From: Blasia pusilla
Taxonomy: Eukaryota; Marchantiophyta; Marchantiopsida; Blasiales
Reading direction: 5' to 3'
NCBI GenBank assembly: GCA_050084515.1
Contig: CM114272.1
Coordinates: 48,484,001 to 48,548,000, forward strand
DNA length: 64,000 nucleotides
Made by a program: the position numbers and the translations under genes. Below the pieces are notes generated by a model. The model was not told where the DNA came from, searched no databases, and worked only from the letters and a program-made list of their open reading frames with translations. Shown one piece after another: positions 11,133 to 22,029 of this stretch; the stretch's first letter is position 1; each line of letters opens with the position of its first letter.

Positions 11133-13159
11133 TTGCCGCATGAAGTTTCCCCATTGTCTCATTCGTACAGTCCACGAACTGAGCCAAGAGCACAACTCTT
11201 TATACTTCCCCTCAATCGCATGCTTCCTCCACTACCCATGAAGTTCTTCTTGGCACTCCATTGCTTGTTTCAAGGTTTTACTGTCCTTGTAGCATTGGAG
11301 TAGAGTGACATGCTCTTATTCTCCTTGATGCAAGATTTGGTGTATCGGGTCACAGACTATTGCCAATGGAAAGCACCTGACCTTTCCCTCTCTGGTTGAA
11401 CCTCTCCACCAGAGAACACTTCCCTGATAGAAATCCATCTAGGTTGAACATTATCTACTATGAATCCATAAATTTCCGGAGGTGGCCTTTTTTTTTCCTT
11501 CACCACCTCCAATAAGAGTAACCAACACATCTTCAAACTGCCAATGTCTTCTACTTTTACCTCACAAACAAATATAGTTTTGAGTCCCTTCTCCACATGG
11601 TTGTAAACGTGAGCACCCATGGTCAACCATCCATTCAGCACTCTGTAGCAAATATCAAAGCTTACCCACTTGTCGTAGAGATCTTACCCTTCCCTCATTC
11701 GATCTATAAGATGGAGGCCACTCGACGGCCCTGTTGTTGACATTTTGAAGACATAAGCCCTAGATCCTTCGCCTCCCTGGCCCATGAACTTCCATCTCTG
11801 AATAAAGGGAAATTTGGAGTTGGCCTTGATTTTGGCAATGGCATCCATCTCGGCCGTCTTTCCATCAAGTATCGGTATTTGATGTAGCAAGTTCCGAAAG
11901 CATTCAGGATCAGCGAGAAATGCAAGATTTTCCCACAGTTGTTTCTCCTCAGTAGTCGTGATCTTGCCCTACCCAGGGATTCCAAGCAATTGTTCACAAA
12001 TTTGTGATGTTGTTCTTAACTTGATCACTCCGGGATTTCATCCTGAAGAGTTTCTATATACCTCGGCCACTTTTTTTGCCACATCCTCCTTGATATGTCT
12101 CTGAATTGCACCGGTAACATGATAAATGTGGGAGCCAAGATGAACTGCCAGCCAGGTATACTCGGACGTAGAATTGAAGTCGTGCACAATGGAAAATATG
12201 TATGGAGGACACGCTCTAACGCAGAAAGGGGATGCTTGACAATGAGGACATCGATGGCCTCCCGGCGGTATAGTCACATCGATCTCATATGGAGTTTTTC
12301 CATTCTTTGGGGGGAAATTGCGACGTATTGACTCGCCCATTGCGCTCTAGATACGGGCAGCCTAGACCTCTACACTCCAGGGCTCCAACGCATTGGCGGC
12401 AAGAAACAATCCAAGGACCATCTGGAATTGAATCACTAGTCTGTTGAAGTCTGCTCCATCGATGACAATCAAACTTTCTGTCCATACCCTTCAAGTGTCC
12501 TCCATCTTTCTTTTGAGTAGGACCAGCAAATGGAGGCAACTCAAAAATGCAATTACCATTGTACGTGGGCGGTAGCTTGTCGGAAAGAATGTGCTTGAAC
12601 ATTTTAAAGGGCAGAGAAAATAGCAAACTATTTCCTGATACTCGCAAGAGGAATGAGTAGGCAGACATAGGGCCTGGTTGGTGTCCGACAGATCCACTGA
12701 GGTTGACGACATCCGGAGTGTCTTCAAGAAGTACAACATTGTTATGAACGTGTGAAGTTGGAGTCGATGTCGGATCTACAGAGCTGAGAGTGGAAAATGT
12801 AGAGCTTGGTGCACTAGGAATTTACGGACCGTCTACTTGGGAAACAGAGGAATTCAGAGGCAAGCCATAAACTCTCTATTGACCATTTTTTAGAGGTAGG
12901 AGATTCCATACTTTACAGTCTGTTATCATTGGCTGGACTGTCTCACCTACAACATCCTCTGTACCGTCCATCCTAACATCTTTGGAAACAAAGATTGTTC
13001 CAATTTGGAGAAGAAATCGTAGTGAGAGGAAATTTTCCTCCACTGGTATGTAAGACTCACGAGCTTGCAGTCGAATTATTTCTGATTGAGGAAGGACCGC
13101 TAGATGACTGCCACAAGTGAGTTTTACATAATTATCCATTCCCAGATGATCCCACCGGG

Positions 13160-13215
13160 TGGAGAATGAGAATAAGAATAAGAATAAGAATAAGAATGGG
13201 AATGAGAATGAGAAT
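13160..13215. repeat. Microsatellite, mostly AATAAG/AATGAG units
   Basis: Eight or so hexamers GAATAA/GAATGA lie just upstream of the transposase start codon. This is simple-sequence repeat with no further function visible. Confidence 0.85.
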
Positions 13216-13318
13216 GTTGAATTTATAGTGAATAGTGACCGTTATTCTCCTCACAGAATTTGACTGACAAGATGTTGTTTGGTAGGTGAGTTTGTCTGAC
13301 GCAATGGATTCAATCTTG

Positions 13319-13980
13319 TTGCAATCTGTCGGAGTCCGATGGGTTGCAAATTTTGGGACTCACACACATGGGTTGCAAATCCACGGAGTACCATCTTCTG
13401 TTAGAGTCCGAGTGCAACTTGCAACCCCTCGGAGTCCGTTGGGTTGAACGGAGTTGTCAGTCGGTATCCCTTGCTTGTATGACCTGTCTGATTGGAGTTG
13501 GGATCCATAAGACCTCGCATGGATTACCTACGGCAACCCGTTGGGGACTGCAATGGGTTGAAAAGATACCTCACCTCGCTTTCCCTTTTGGAGGTAACCG
13601 AGTTGCGGGGGGGTCCGTGGAGAGATCGTGGCGCAGTTTTGCCGTATGGTGGGAACTGACCAATCCATGGTAGATCTTGTAACATGTTGGAGGTCGACGG
13701 GTTGCTTGGGGACCATGCTTTGTCACCCTTAGACAAGGGAAGCAGGAAACCCGTCGGTCTGCAAAGGGTTCCCCGGGTACCTCGCCTTGTTACCCCAAGA
13801 CAAGGAAAGCGTGCAACCCCTCGGTCTCCAACATGTTGCCTGGGTACCTCGCCTTGTTACCCCAAGATGAGGGAAGCGTGCAACCTGTCGGTCTTCGACG
13901 GGTTTCTCGGGTACCTCGCCTTGTTATCCCAAGACAAGGGAAGAGTGCAACCCGTTGGTCTTCGACGGGTTGCACTTCTG
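13319..13980. repeat. Palindrome cluster B in the divergent intergenic spacer
   Basis: Copies occur near 13321, 13416, 13531, 13690, 13748, 13813, 13879 and 13947. They fill the spacer between the two head-to-head genes, where promoters of both should lie. The last four are embedded in a longer tandem unit (see the next entry). Confidence 0.85.
13686..13980. repeat. Tandem repeat of about 66 bp containing the palindrome
   Basis: Four units share GGGTACCTCGCCTTGTTACC, then CCAAGACAAGGGAAGC, then a palindrome copy. Units start near 13720, 13778, 13845 and 13910. One palindrome copy has been locally amplified with its flank, upstream of the methyltransferase-type gene's TATA box. Confidence 0.8.
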
Positions 13981-14088
13981 ACGAGGGAGACAGGTTGCAC
14001 GTTTCCCACGTGCAAAGTTCCATGACGGCCGACGTCGCCGTCGGTTCAACGGTTTCAATGACCCAATGCTTAGCTCAATGGCTCAAAA

Positions 14089-14097
14089 AGTATAAAA
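14089..14097 (+). promoter_or_regulatory. TATA box of the ParB/methyltransferase-type gene
   Basis: GTATAAAAGG lies about 70 bases before the ATG at 14163, at the end of the palindrome-filled spacer. Position, sequence and orientation fit a plant core promoter for the plus-strand gene. Confidence 0.6.
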
Positions 14098-15222
14098 GGC
14101 TGAGATTTTGCTTATTTCCCTTTTTCATTTCGTGATTTTAGGTGCTCTTCCTCCCAGCAGTTATGGTTACCTTCTCCGCTGGCCAAGTTGGTTACATTGA
14201 CCCCTTCGCTGGAAGGTAATGATGATCCAGCACCTGAGGGTTTGATTTCGGCAAGCCCCTCTGCTTGAAGGTCACAACGCTTGGAGAGTTGGGTTTAGGC
14301 ACTCCATCGAAGCTTCAAGAGATCTATTGTGTGCACAGGAGCAGATTAGATTGTTGAGGAGGAAGAAAAGACCCAACGTGCATCATGACGAGAAAGAAAA
14401 CACAAGCAATGAAGGTAGGGACCATCACTCTCAAGTCCATCAGGACTCCTACATCACCATCTCATGGTCCTTGCTTGGCGAATGAGATAAGGCAACAAGA
14501 AATAGAGGATCGGGAAAGGGAAACAGATATACACAGGCAAGAGGTTCTAGCAAAACGTGCTCTGGAGGAGCTTGCAAAGCAAAACTCTTTTCCCGTGGAC
14601 TTGCTAGCTCCTGTCCTAGAGCAGCTGGAGGGCCTGGACACCGACCCAATCTTTGAGCGGGTAAGAAGAATTCGTGTTATGTGAAAGCTCATTATGTAAT
14701 ACATTGGCAAAACACAGTATTTTATTGACTTTGTCCCCATTGTGGCAGGTTGTTAAGCAGATGGCAGTGATGGAGGGCCAAAAGTCCCCAAGAATTCCAA
14801 TATGTCGACTGTAGACAATGGAGTACGTTTGCAAAATTTTAGTGGGAGGAGGACATTGCAAAGCTGAAACAATCGGTAGCGATGGCATCCTACGACGACA
14901 ACTTCCCTCCATTCTATGTTCAGCCTTACGATGAACATGGAACCCAAGCTCTGATGACGAAAGAGGACTTGGAGGTGTTGGACACATTCTAGAGGATGAG
15001 AGACCAGGAGTTCAAAAGAGTGATTGAAGGAACCCAATCTAGCTGGATGCAAAACCTCTACTTCTTCATATGGGATGGAAACCACAGGTACATGGCGTGG
15101 ACGGAGTTCGCATAGGAGCGCCCAAATTCATTGGAGGCGCATTTTTTCGTGAGGGAAATCATGCTCCATCCATTTTCTCATCACATGGCAACGGTGGAAA
15201 TGGCAATGCCTGCGATGAATAT

Positions 15223-16308
15223 GTAAGTTTCATCATCCTTATGTTTGATTGCTTCAACCCGTCGGAGTCCAACGGGTTGCATAATTGAAAAGCTTGAAGA
15301 TGGGCAGGAATGATTTGAGTCTCTTGGCCCCATCCTCTTTTAGATGAAGGTTATAGTCAAGCAAATCGTTGGAGTCCGACGGGTTGCCTGGTGGCCAAGC
15401 ACACCAGATTAATCCGGGATACTGAAACCAGTCGAACATTGACGGGTTGAAAAATGACTATATGATTTATTTGTTCTGCAATCCGTCGGACTCTAACGAG
15501 TTGCACAATGAAGGGTAAGAAATCATTGGACGCCTAAAAGCAACTCGTCAAAGTCCGACGAGTTGCTGGACTGTCCGCTATTTTTTGGATACTTTTGGCC
15601 GAAAGCAACCCTTCGGAGTCCGACGGGTTGCATTTTCCCTCCAAGGCACGTGGTCGGAGTCCGAGAGCTTGCTTTTAGGCATCCAATTCCAGCTTTACAC
15701 GGCCATTGTGCAACCCGTCGGACTCCAACGGGTTGATATGGGGGCAGTTTTTATCCGGAAACCTGTCTCGGAATGGAAGTCATTCTACAATCCGTCGGAG
15801 TTCGATGGGTTGGAACCAAGGAATAGGAGTCATTCTCCGGTTGCACCAGAGAGTCACGAACAGAAAGTGCAACCCATCAGACTCCGATGGGTTGCAACAC
15901 TCTCGGGAGATTTCAAGGATGCCCAATCCGTCTGAGTTCGACGGGTTGCAACAATTGCTTTCACTTGCAGTCTCTTCGACAAAAAATGTATTTTTTGCAA
16001 CACTTATCCTCCAACGGGTAGCAACACTTATCTATGTGTTACATTTTGGACCCCAATAGGTTGACAGAATTGCAACCTGTCAGAGTCCGATGGGTTGCAG
16101 GAAATACATTTTTCGTCAAAGAGACTGCAAGTCAAAGCGATTGTCGCAACCCGTCGGACTCCGATGGTTTGGGCATCCTTGAAAAATCCTAAGAGTGTTG
16201 CAACCCATCAGAGTCCGACGGGTTGTACTCTCTGTTCATGACTTTCTGGTGCAACCAGACGGAACCTGATAGGTTGCAGTATTATTAACTTGTGTTTGGA
16301 TTTGCAAG
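15223..16308 (+). other. Intron of the ParB/methyltransferase-type gene (approximate edges)
   Basis: GTAAGTTTC follows coding-like sequence at 15222, and TTTGCAAG precedes a long coding-like frame starting at 16309. The reading phase does not match perfectly across the join, as expected in a decayed gene. About sixteen palindromes lie inside and none in the flanking exons. Confidence 0.55.
15254..16277. repeat. Palindrome cluster C (intron), best-preserved copies
   Basis: Copies begin near 15256, 15361, 15430, 15480, 15540, 15604, 15650, 15709, 15787, 15869, 15925, 16071, 16146, 16200 and 16251. Several keep 10-13 bp perfect arms. At 15869 both arms carry matching changes (CCCATC opposite GATGGG). 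At 15540 both arms carry CTCGTC opposite GACGAG. Symmetry is thus kept while the sequence drifts. Confidence 0.9.
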
Positions 16309-18328
16309 ATTGTATCCGAGGGGAACGTCACCCACCAGTGGATCCAAGATTGCGACAGGGTCAAGAAGGTGCTTACAACGCACCCGACACAGTATAAGGG
16401 ATTCTTGGGTGACAATCTGGTTGATGAGATGTTGGCGAAGGGAGCTCAAATAAAGAAGAAGACCTGGGAAAATACCTTAATTCCCCAAGATGCCGCCATC
16501 ACAATCCTCTGTTGGTCCAAGATCCCGGTCGCCAAGAAAAGTGCTACGTTGGAACTAGAGCGAAGGGAGATCGTGTCCGCGTTGGAACGGGAAAAATTTA
16601 TTCAGGGTGCCGTATCTGCAGTTACAAAGTAGATTGCAAGCAAGATGCAGCGTTACATTGCAATTCTCAACCCCGAACTTGGCCCAAAGTTTTACAAGGA
16701 ACTCAAGGTGATAATCAAGCGCCAATAGAAGTGAGACGAAGATCCACAGGGTCGGATCGGAGAGAATGTGTCGTTGGACCACGTGCACAAGTTTGTGCTA
16801 TGTGGCATATCCAAGTTTAGGCGAATTCGATTGATGAAAATCAGTCTCAAGGGCACTGAGGCGCAGAAGCGGGCGGCACACCATCCTCCGGGAGTTTCAG
16901 ATCCAATGATCTCCCATTGGCTATGGGAATGGTCATTCTGGGACGCGTTGTGCCTTCTCAAGAAGTCCATGATCGTGGGTCTACAAGCGGAGCTCAAGAA
17001 GATTGAGTTTGCTCAAGAGGAAGCAAACCTAGAGGCTGCAGAAGATTTTGAACTATGGCTTGATGACATTAAAGATAAGCGGACGAAAAACCCAGGATTC
17101 CGGATGATGTTCAAGAATCACATCCTCCCTCACGCAGATCTAGACGAGGAAATAGATGCAAAAAAATGAGATTTTGCAAAGAAGAAGCGGGATCTTGAGG
17201 ACCAGGCAGCCGAGCCATCTCGACAAAGAGCTGCCCAGCGGATGGTGTACAGGTATCTCATCAATTGTGTGAAAGCAGATACCTGGCGCAAATTTCTAGC
17301 AGCCTGCAAATTGTGGGCTTCTCCGCTTGATGGAGAGGGATTCTCCATGTACGACATGGAGATGGGTCAGGGCATGTCCGATTGGGAGGTAATAAATTGT
17401 CCAATCTAGTTGGACTTCAACGACCTAGAGGACATTACAGACAAAAATCTAAACGTGGTCTATGATGCAGTGATCGTTGGTAGGGACGACATTCAGAGCT
17501 TTGTGAAGCCTGACAATTTTTTCGAAGGAGATACGGAGGAGCAAGCCCTCGAGACAATGGAGTTGGGGGCAAAGGTTGTCACTGCCAAAGACAAATCCAC
17601 AACGGCTTTGAAAGCCAAGGGGAGGGGATCCGGGAATTCTGAGGCCGAGTCTTCGAGAAAAGAGGCTGAGTCTTCAAGGCGAGACGGGCGAGAGGGCCGG
17701 ACCTGGTCCTCGTCAAAGAAAACTCCTGTGGAGTTTGAGGTAACGGAGACTCCAACAAGCCGAAAACACATTCGGGAGAAGCGCAAGCGAGAGGCGCCTG
17801 GTTTGTCGAGAGAAGAGATAAGGATGTAGAATACACTCCATCATCCTTGGGCAAGCATAGGGAAACAACCACCTGGACAAATTTCCTTCTTCACTTGACT
17901 CATCTTGTCGATGAATCGCAGAGTTTCAATTCTCAGGAGTCGACACCTGCCATCGAGAAATTGACTGTGCTAGGGCGAAAACTCCTTTGAAACGGGCACG
18001 CCCCCTGGACGGTGCATGGGGTTGCCGAGGAGGTGGCGGTGGACCTCCTCATTGCAGATTTTCCTTTTGGGCTTTGCTTGTGGGACAAAAATCTGTCTGA
18101 CACTGTCCAAGACTGGAATGTCCCGCTTTCCTATGACCAGATCGCTCTCTTATTTTCTTTTGCTGACGCGTATCTCAGTGAAAGGGGTTTTTCTTGGTCC
18201 TTATTGGAGGGACTGAAGACAAGCTCTTCAACCTTCAGTGCGTGAAGAGGTTGCTGAAGTGGAGGACGGTGCAATCGTGGGTCATAAAAAATGAATATCC
18301 ACTCAGATTGGCGACGAATCAAGTCCAA

Positions 18329-19054
18329 GTAAGTTCACTTTTTGAACGAATTGAGTTTGTTCAGAAATACAACCCATCAAACTCCGACGGGTTGCATCTC
18401 TGCATGCAACCCGTTGGATCCCAACGGATTGCAAATTCACCTTAGGAACCAGATGGGTTGCAAGTAGAATTCCTTTTACACTTGTGTGTGCAATGATGCG
18501 ATCCGTTTGAAAGCGACGGGTTGCAAATTCACCAACATGTCTCTAGTGATTGCAACCCGTCGAAACCCGATGGGTTGCAAGTAGCATTGCTTTTCCACTT
18601 GTTTCAGGACTGATGTAACCCGTCCAAAAGTGACGGGTTGCTCTCATATTAGGAACTTCTCAACTTTGAACAATTTGATTCAGTTGTAAGCCAACCATCG
18701 GACTCTGACAGGTTGCAGTTTTGTCCAGCAAAATGAGCAAACTTTCGGCTTTCGACGGGTTGCTCATAGGCAAATAATCCTCTTAGACTTGTAAAGCAAC
18801 TCGTTGGAGTCCGACATGTTGCTATTTTTTCAGGCCTATAGGCCAAGTTTGGATGGGTTGGTAATCACTGGGGATTAGTAGGACGGGTTGAAAAGCAACC
18901 CGTCGGACTCCGACAGGCTGCTCTTGTGTCTAGCCAAATGAGCAACCCGTCGAATCCTGACGGGTTGCATATTGTGTCACTTTATGGAGAGTAGACCAGC
19001 GGTCTACTACCTTTTTCTTTTTGCTAACATTATTTTCCACCTGCTTGTTCACAG
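18329..19054 (+). other. Intron inside the methyltransferase domain
   Basis: The donor CAA|GTAAGT (exon end 18328) and acceptor TTCACAG|ATG (exon start 19055) are both canonical, and the coding phase is 0 on each side. Joining them brings the segment after motif IV next to the HSFVYCFVRPEHNF block, in the order expected of this enzyme family. This is the best-supported intron of the gene and is filled with palindromes. Confidence 0.7.
18366..18968. repeat. Palindrome cluster D (intron)
   Basis: Copies begin near 18370, 18407, 18490, 18553, 18615, 18690, 18740, 18796, 18896 and 18942. At 18407 the inner arms are CCGTTGG and CCAACGG, a compensated change from the usual CCGTCGG and CCGACGG. The copies stop before the next exon. 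Confidence 0.9.
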
Positions 19055-20071
19055 ATGGACCACTCATTTGTCTACTGCTTTGTAAGGCCCGAGCACAACT
19101 TCTAGTTCAGGTGTTCCAGATCCCGGATCCAATGGATCCATGCTCCGATGGGTACAACTTAGATAGTCTATACAATTCCCCCCCGGGAATTTTCATGCAG
19201 GAAGGGACCCCCTTACTTGGAGGAAGGGAGAAGTCACCTGCCTTGATGCAAACACTCATGGAGCTCTGCTCAGGCCGGGTGACTTGGTCTTTGACTTAGT
19301 GGGCCTATCAGGGGGCAAGTATCAGAGGCGCCTGACAGAGTGGCAAGAACATTCTCTGCCTTGAGGGAAGGCCAGAATTTTTTGACCTTTGCAAAGAGGC
19401 AAAGGCGGATTACGAGAGGCTAGTGGGAGTATACAACTCTCCTCCAAAGCCAACTGCTCCAGTTGTAGAGCTACCATTGATAGTGACATCATCGTCACTT
19501 CCTACTATTCCAAAAATTGGGAAGGCAAAGCCGACAGTAATTTCTAGAAGAGCTCTCGGACGATGACGAGTGAGTTCAAAGATTTATTGGACCCAGATTG
19601 ACTGAAGCCTTTTGGAGTTGGGATTTATTGGTTTCCAAGGACTGAGCACATATTGATACTGGATGGGTGTCACCTTGCAGAGCATACAAGATTTACTGTC
19701 AAGGAAGGCGTTGGGACTCAAATCATGTTGCATGGGACCGTTATGGTGTACTTAGGGGGGGGGCCAAGGCTCTCGAATTCCCCAACATTTACAATCCCCG
19801 TCTACAATCGGCCAGAGGAGCCACTTGTATCCGAAGACATTCCTTTTGTACAGGAACCTAGGAGAGTCAAGAGTAAATTTGTAGATGACGAGGCTGAAGA
19901 AACCTTAGACTAGAGTTTTTGGATTCAGTGAGCAAATTTAAATTTCCGAGTTTCCATCGGATGTAATAAAGGATTTCCATTTTTTCAAGATATTAACGTT
20001 CTTGAAGTATCTTCTAAGTAGTGGTGCTTGTATGTCTGGGTTGTGATTCCTCTATTCTGGACGGTCTTCAT

Positions 20072-21560
20072 TGAGCAACCCGTCGGATTAATCTGGGTTG
20101 CAAACCAAAGACCATACTTGCAACCTGTCGGATTTTGACAGGTTTTAAGATTTACCGCCTTCGGGATCCCAAGACATTCCTTTTGTAAAAGAACCTAGGA
20201 GAGTTAGGGGTAAATTTGTAGATGATGAGGCTGAAGAAATCATAGACTAGATCAAATGTACATTTCCGAGCTTCCCTTGGATGTAATAAAGGACAATAAG
20301 TTTTTGAACCATGATGGTTTTTGTAAAATTTTGCTGAATTATTTTTTGTTCTTGTCGATTGTGTTGGTCTATCTACTTGATGTTGTTTATTTTGCAACTC
20401 GTCGGATTCCGACGGGTTGCGAACCAAGGAACTAGGGACTATTGGATTACGATATGGTTTCAAGTTGGGGTTATGGTTTGCAACCATAAAAATAAGGGAC
20501 CAATGAGCGAGTTTGGAATTGCTCGGATTCCGACAAGTTGCAGTTCCTAGACAAGGTTTGCAACTCGTCGGAAATCGACGGGTTGCAAATCAAGAACTAA
20601 GTTTGCAACATATGGAATTCCGAGAAGTTGCAAACTGATGATTGCCTGCTATTGCAACCCATCGGTTTTCGATGGGTTGTTTGTTTGTAGGTAGCGAGTG
20701 GAGTTGAAATTTTTTCTTCTCTTGGGCATGTCTATAATATTTTCCTGATTGATTTGAATGGTCTGTGATTTTTTTTCTGTGAATCCGTCACATGTCGACA
20801 GATTGGAAGCCAAAAATAGAACTTGGATGAATACAGATGTATGCAAAAATTCTTGTGTCTTGTGATATTTGTAGACCAGATTGACGAAGTTACTATTGGG
20901 ACTCTCTTGCTACCTTTTTTTAAACCCCATTTTCTATCAACTTATCGGATTCCGACACGTTGGCTGCTTGAGTGATCCCTCTCTTTTCATGTTAGTCCAA
21001 CTTTTCATGCATTCTGGCGGGCTTCTTCACTTTCGCCTCGTTCCCCCATTATCTTCACACCATTCTTCTCTATCACGTTATTTCAGAGACGTGTTGGATT
21101 CCTACTACCTGTCGGATTCCGACACGTTGCATGACTCAGGTTGATTTCCTTATGATCGTTTCATTTTGGGTTTTCTATTCTTCATTTGGCTCTTCTGCAT
21201 CTTCCACTTTTGACGTCCTCCTATACACTCCTGAAATTTGCCACAATACTAGCCCAGCTCTTCTATGCATGCCTACTCTAAGGTGACTCTAGGAACATCT
21301 TCTTCATTGATGCCACGTCTTGCAACAAGTCCGATTCAGAGAGGTTGCACATGTTCAAACTTGTCAGAGGAAACCCCTGGTAACAACTTTGTCTTTTTTT
21401 TTTCTTTATCTTGCAACCCGTCGGATTTCGATGGATTGGAAGATAAACACAAAAAAGACAATGCTTGCAAGCTGTTAGATTTCAATAGGTTGCAAGCGCT
21501 TTGTTTGCACCATGGACTTATCATATCTTCCAACTTGTCAGATTCTCATGGGTTGCCGGG
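20072..21560. repeat. Palindrome cluster E (downstream flank)
   Basis: Copies begin near 20074, 20120, 20394, 20518, 20562, 20606, 20653, 20780, 20938, 21106, 21319, 21413, 21464 and 21524. The copy at 20394 has both arms almost complete. The copy at 20653 has perfect 10-bp arms, CAACCCATCG and CGATGGGTTG. The cluster starts about 160 bases after the last coding-like frame of the methyltransferase gene and thins out toward 21700. Confidence 0.9.
20155..20300 (+). repeat. Partial duplicate of the methyltransferase gene's 3' end
   Basis: The phrases CAAGACATTCCTTTTGTA, GAACCTAGGAGAGT, GTAAATTTGTAGATGA and GAGGCTGAAGAAA occur at about 19836-19905 and again at about 20168-20235. Both are followed by similar sequence ending GGATGTAATAAAGGA. 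The last 150 or so bases of the gene, including its presumed poly(A) region, are therefore duplicated with palindromes in between. Confidence 0.75.
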
Positions 21561-22029
21561 TGGAATGGAATCACTTGTCAAGATCCTTCTTCAAATGGAT
21601 GTGAAGTTTCCAAAACTTTGGAAGATGGCATGCAAGTTGGGAAGAATGCTATTATCGTTTGCTCTTGCTCCCCCATTTTCTTCAAAGCATACTTCTCGAA
21701 CATCTGATTTTCTGAGAGGTTGCAAGCTTAGTATTGTAATTCCCTTGCAAAAATGAAATCTTAACACTCTCATTTTTCACAATTTATTACCATAATTTTC
21801 AATTCATTCTTCGCAACTCCCAGCCTCGTTTCCTTCATTGTAGTCCCATCGGAATCACAAGTTTGTCATGACTAGTTGTTAGATTTTTACGAAGTGTTGG
21901 GGATGAGGGTGGGAATCTTGGATAAAGAGCCCATTGTGGTGCACTTCTTACTCTCTTTGAATTTTTTTTTGCATTAAAGTAGGGAAGAAACCTAAAAAAT
22001 TGACGAAAGTTTTGAAGAGAGTTTAAGGA

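Larger units (their letters stand above)
8670..13139 (-). pseudogene. Mutator-like transposase with WRKY/GCM-type zinc finger and SWIM finger, broken
   Basis: Read from ATG 13139 leftward. A zinc-finger region comes first: CRQCVGALECRGLGCP near 12350-12400, then CPHCQASPFC and HLGSHIYHV near 12140-12260. This Cys/His spacing resembles the WRKY-GCM1 fingers found in some Mutator-like transposases. A transposase core follows (YGFIVDNVQPRW, then FHWQ, 11357-11641), then ESVHSSW and a GKGPS block (9900-10170). A SWIM-like CSCDDF...FPCKN finger near 8775-8850 has Asn in place of the final His. There is a frameshift near 12300 inside the finger, and stops near 12878, 12840, 12038, 11684, 11357, 9804 and 9051. 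A likely intron at 10173-11132 (GTAAGT...TTGCAG on the minus strand) holds palindromes. The known function would be excision and integration of the element. Confidence 0.7.
14163..19916 (+). pseudogene. ParB-like domain plus beta-class DNA methyltransferase, multi-exon, broken
   Basis: Not a family I can name as a plant gene. The visible order is a charged coiled-coil-like segment (14385-14660), then a ParB-like DGNHR motif followed by YMAW (15074-15100). Next is a long charged region (16309-17829) ending in a basic KHIREKRKRE stretch, possibly a nuclear signal. The methyltransferase part follows: ADFPFGL...WD (18054-18090, DPPY-like motif IV), ERGFFLVLIGG near 18180, exon end at 18328, then HSFVYCFVRPEHNF (19061 on) and PGDLVFDLVGLSGG (about 19275-19316, motif I-like). 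Motif IV before motif I is the permuted beta order of N6-adenine/N4-cytosine enzymes. Five in-frame stops (16630, 16726, 16732, 17167, 17407) plus frameshifts disable it. The SAM motif and the DPPY motif are imperfect, so the specific chemistry is unproven. Confidence 0.6.

Noticed and set aside
10211-21560. CRISPR-array-like appearance of the repeated 26-28 bp motif
   Set aside because: Spacing is irregular, copies are diverged and both palindromic arms vary. The context is a eukaryotic gene with introns and there are no cas genes.
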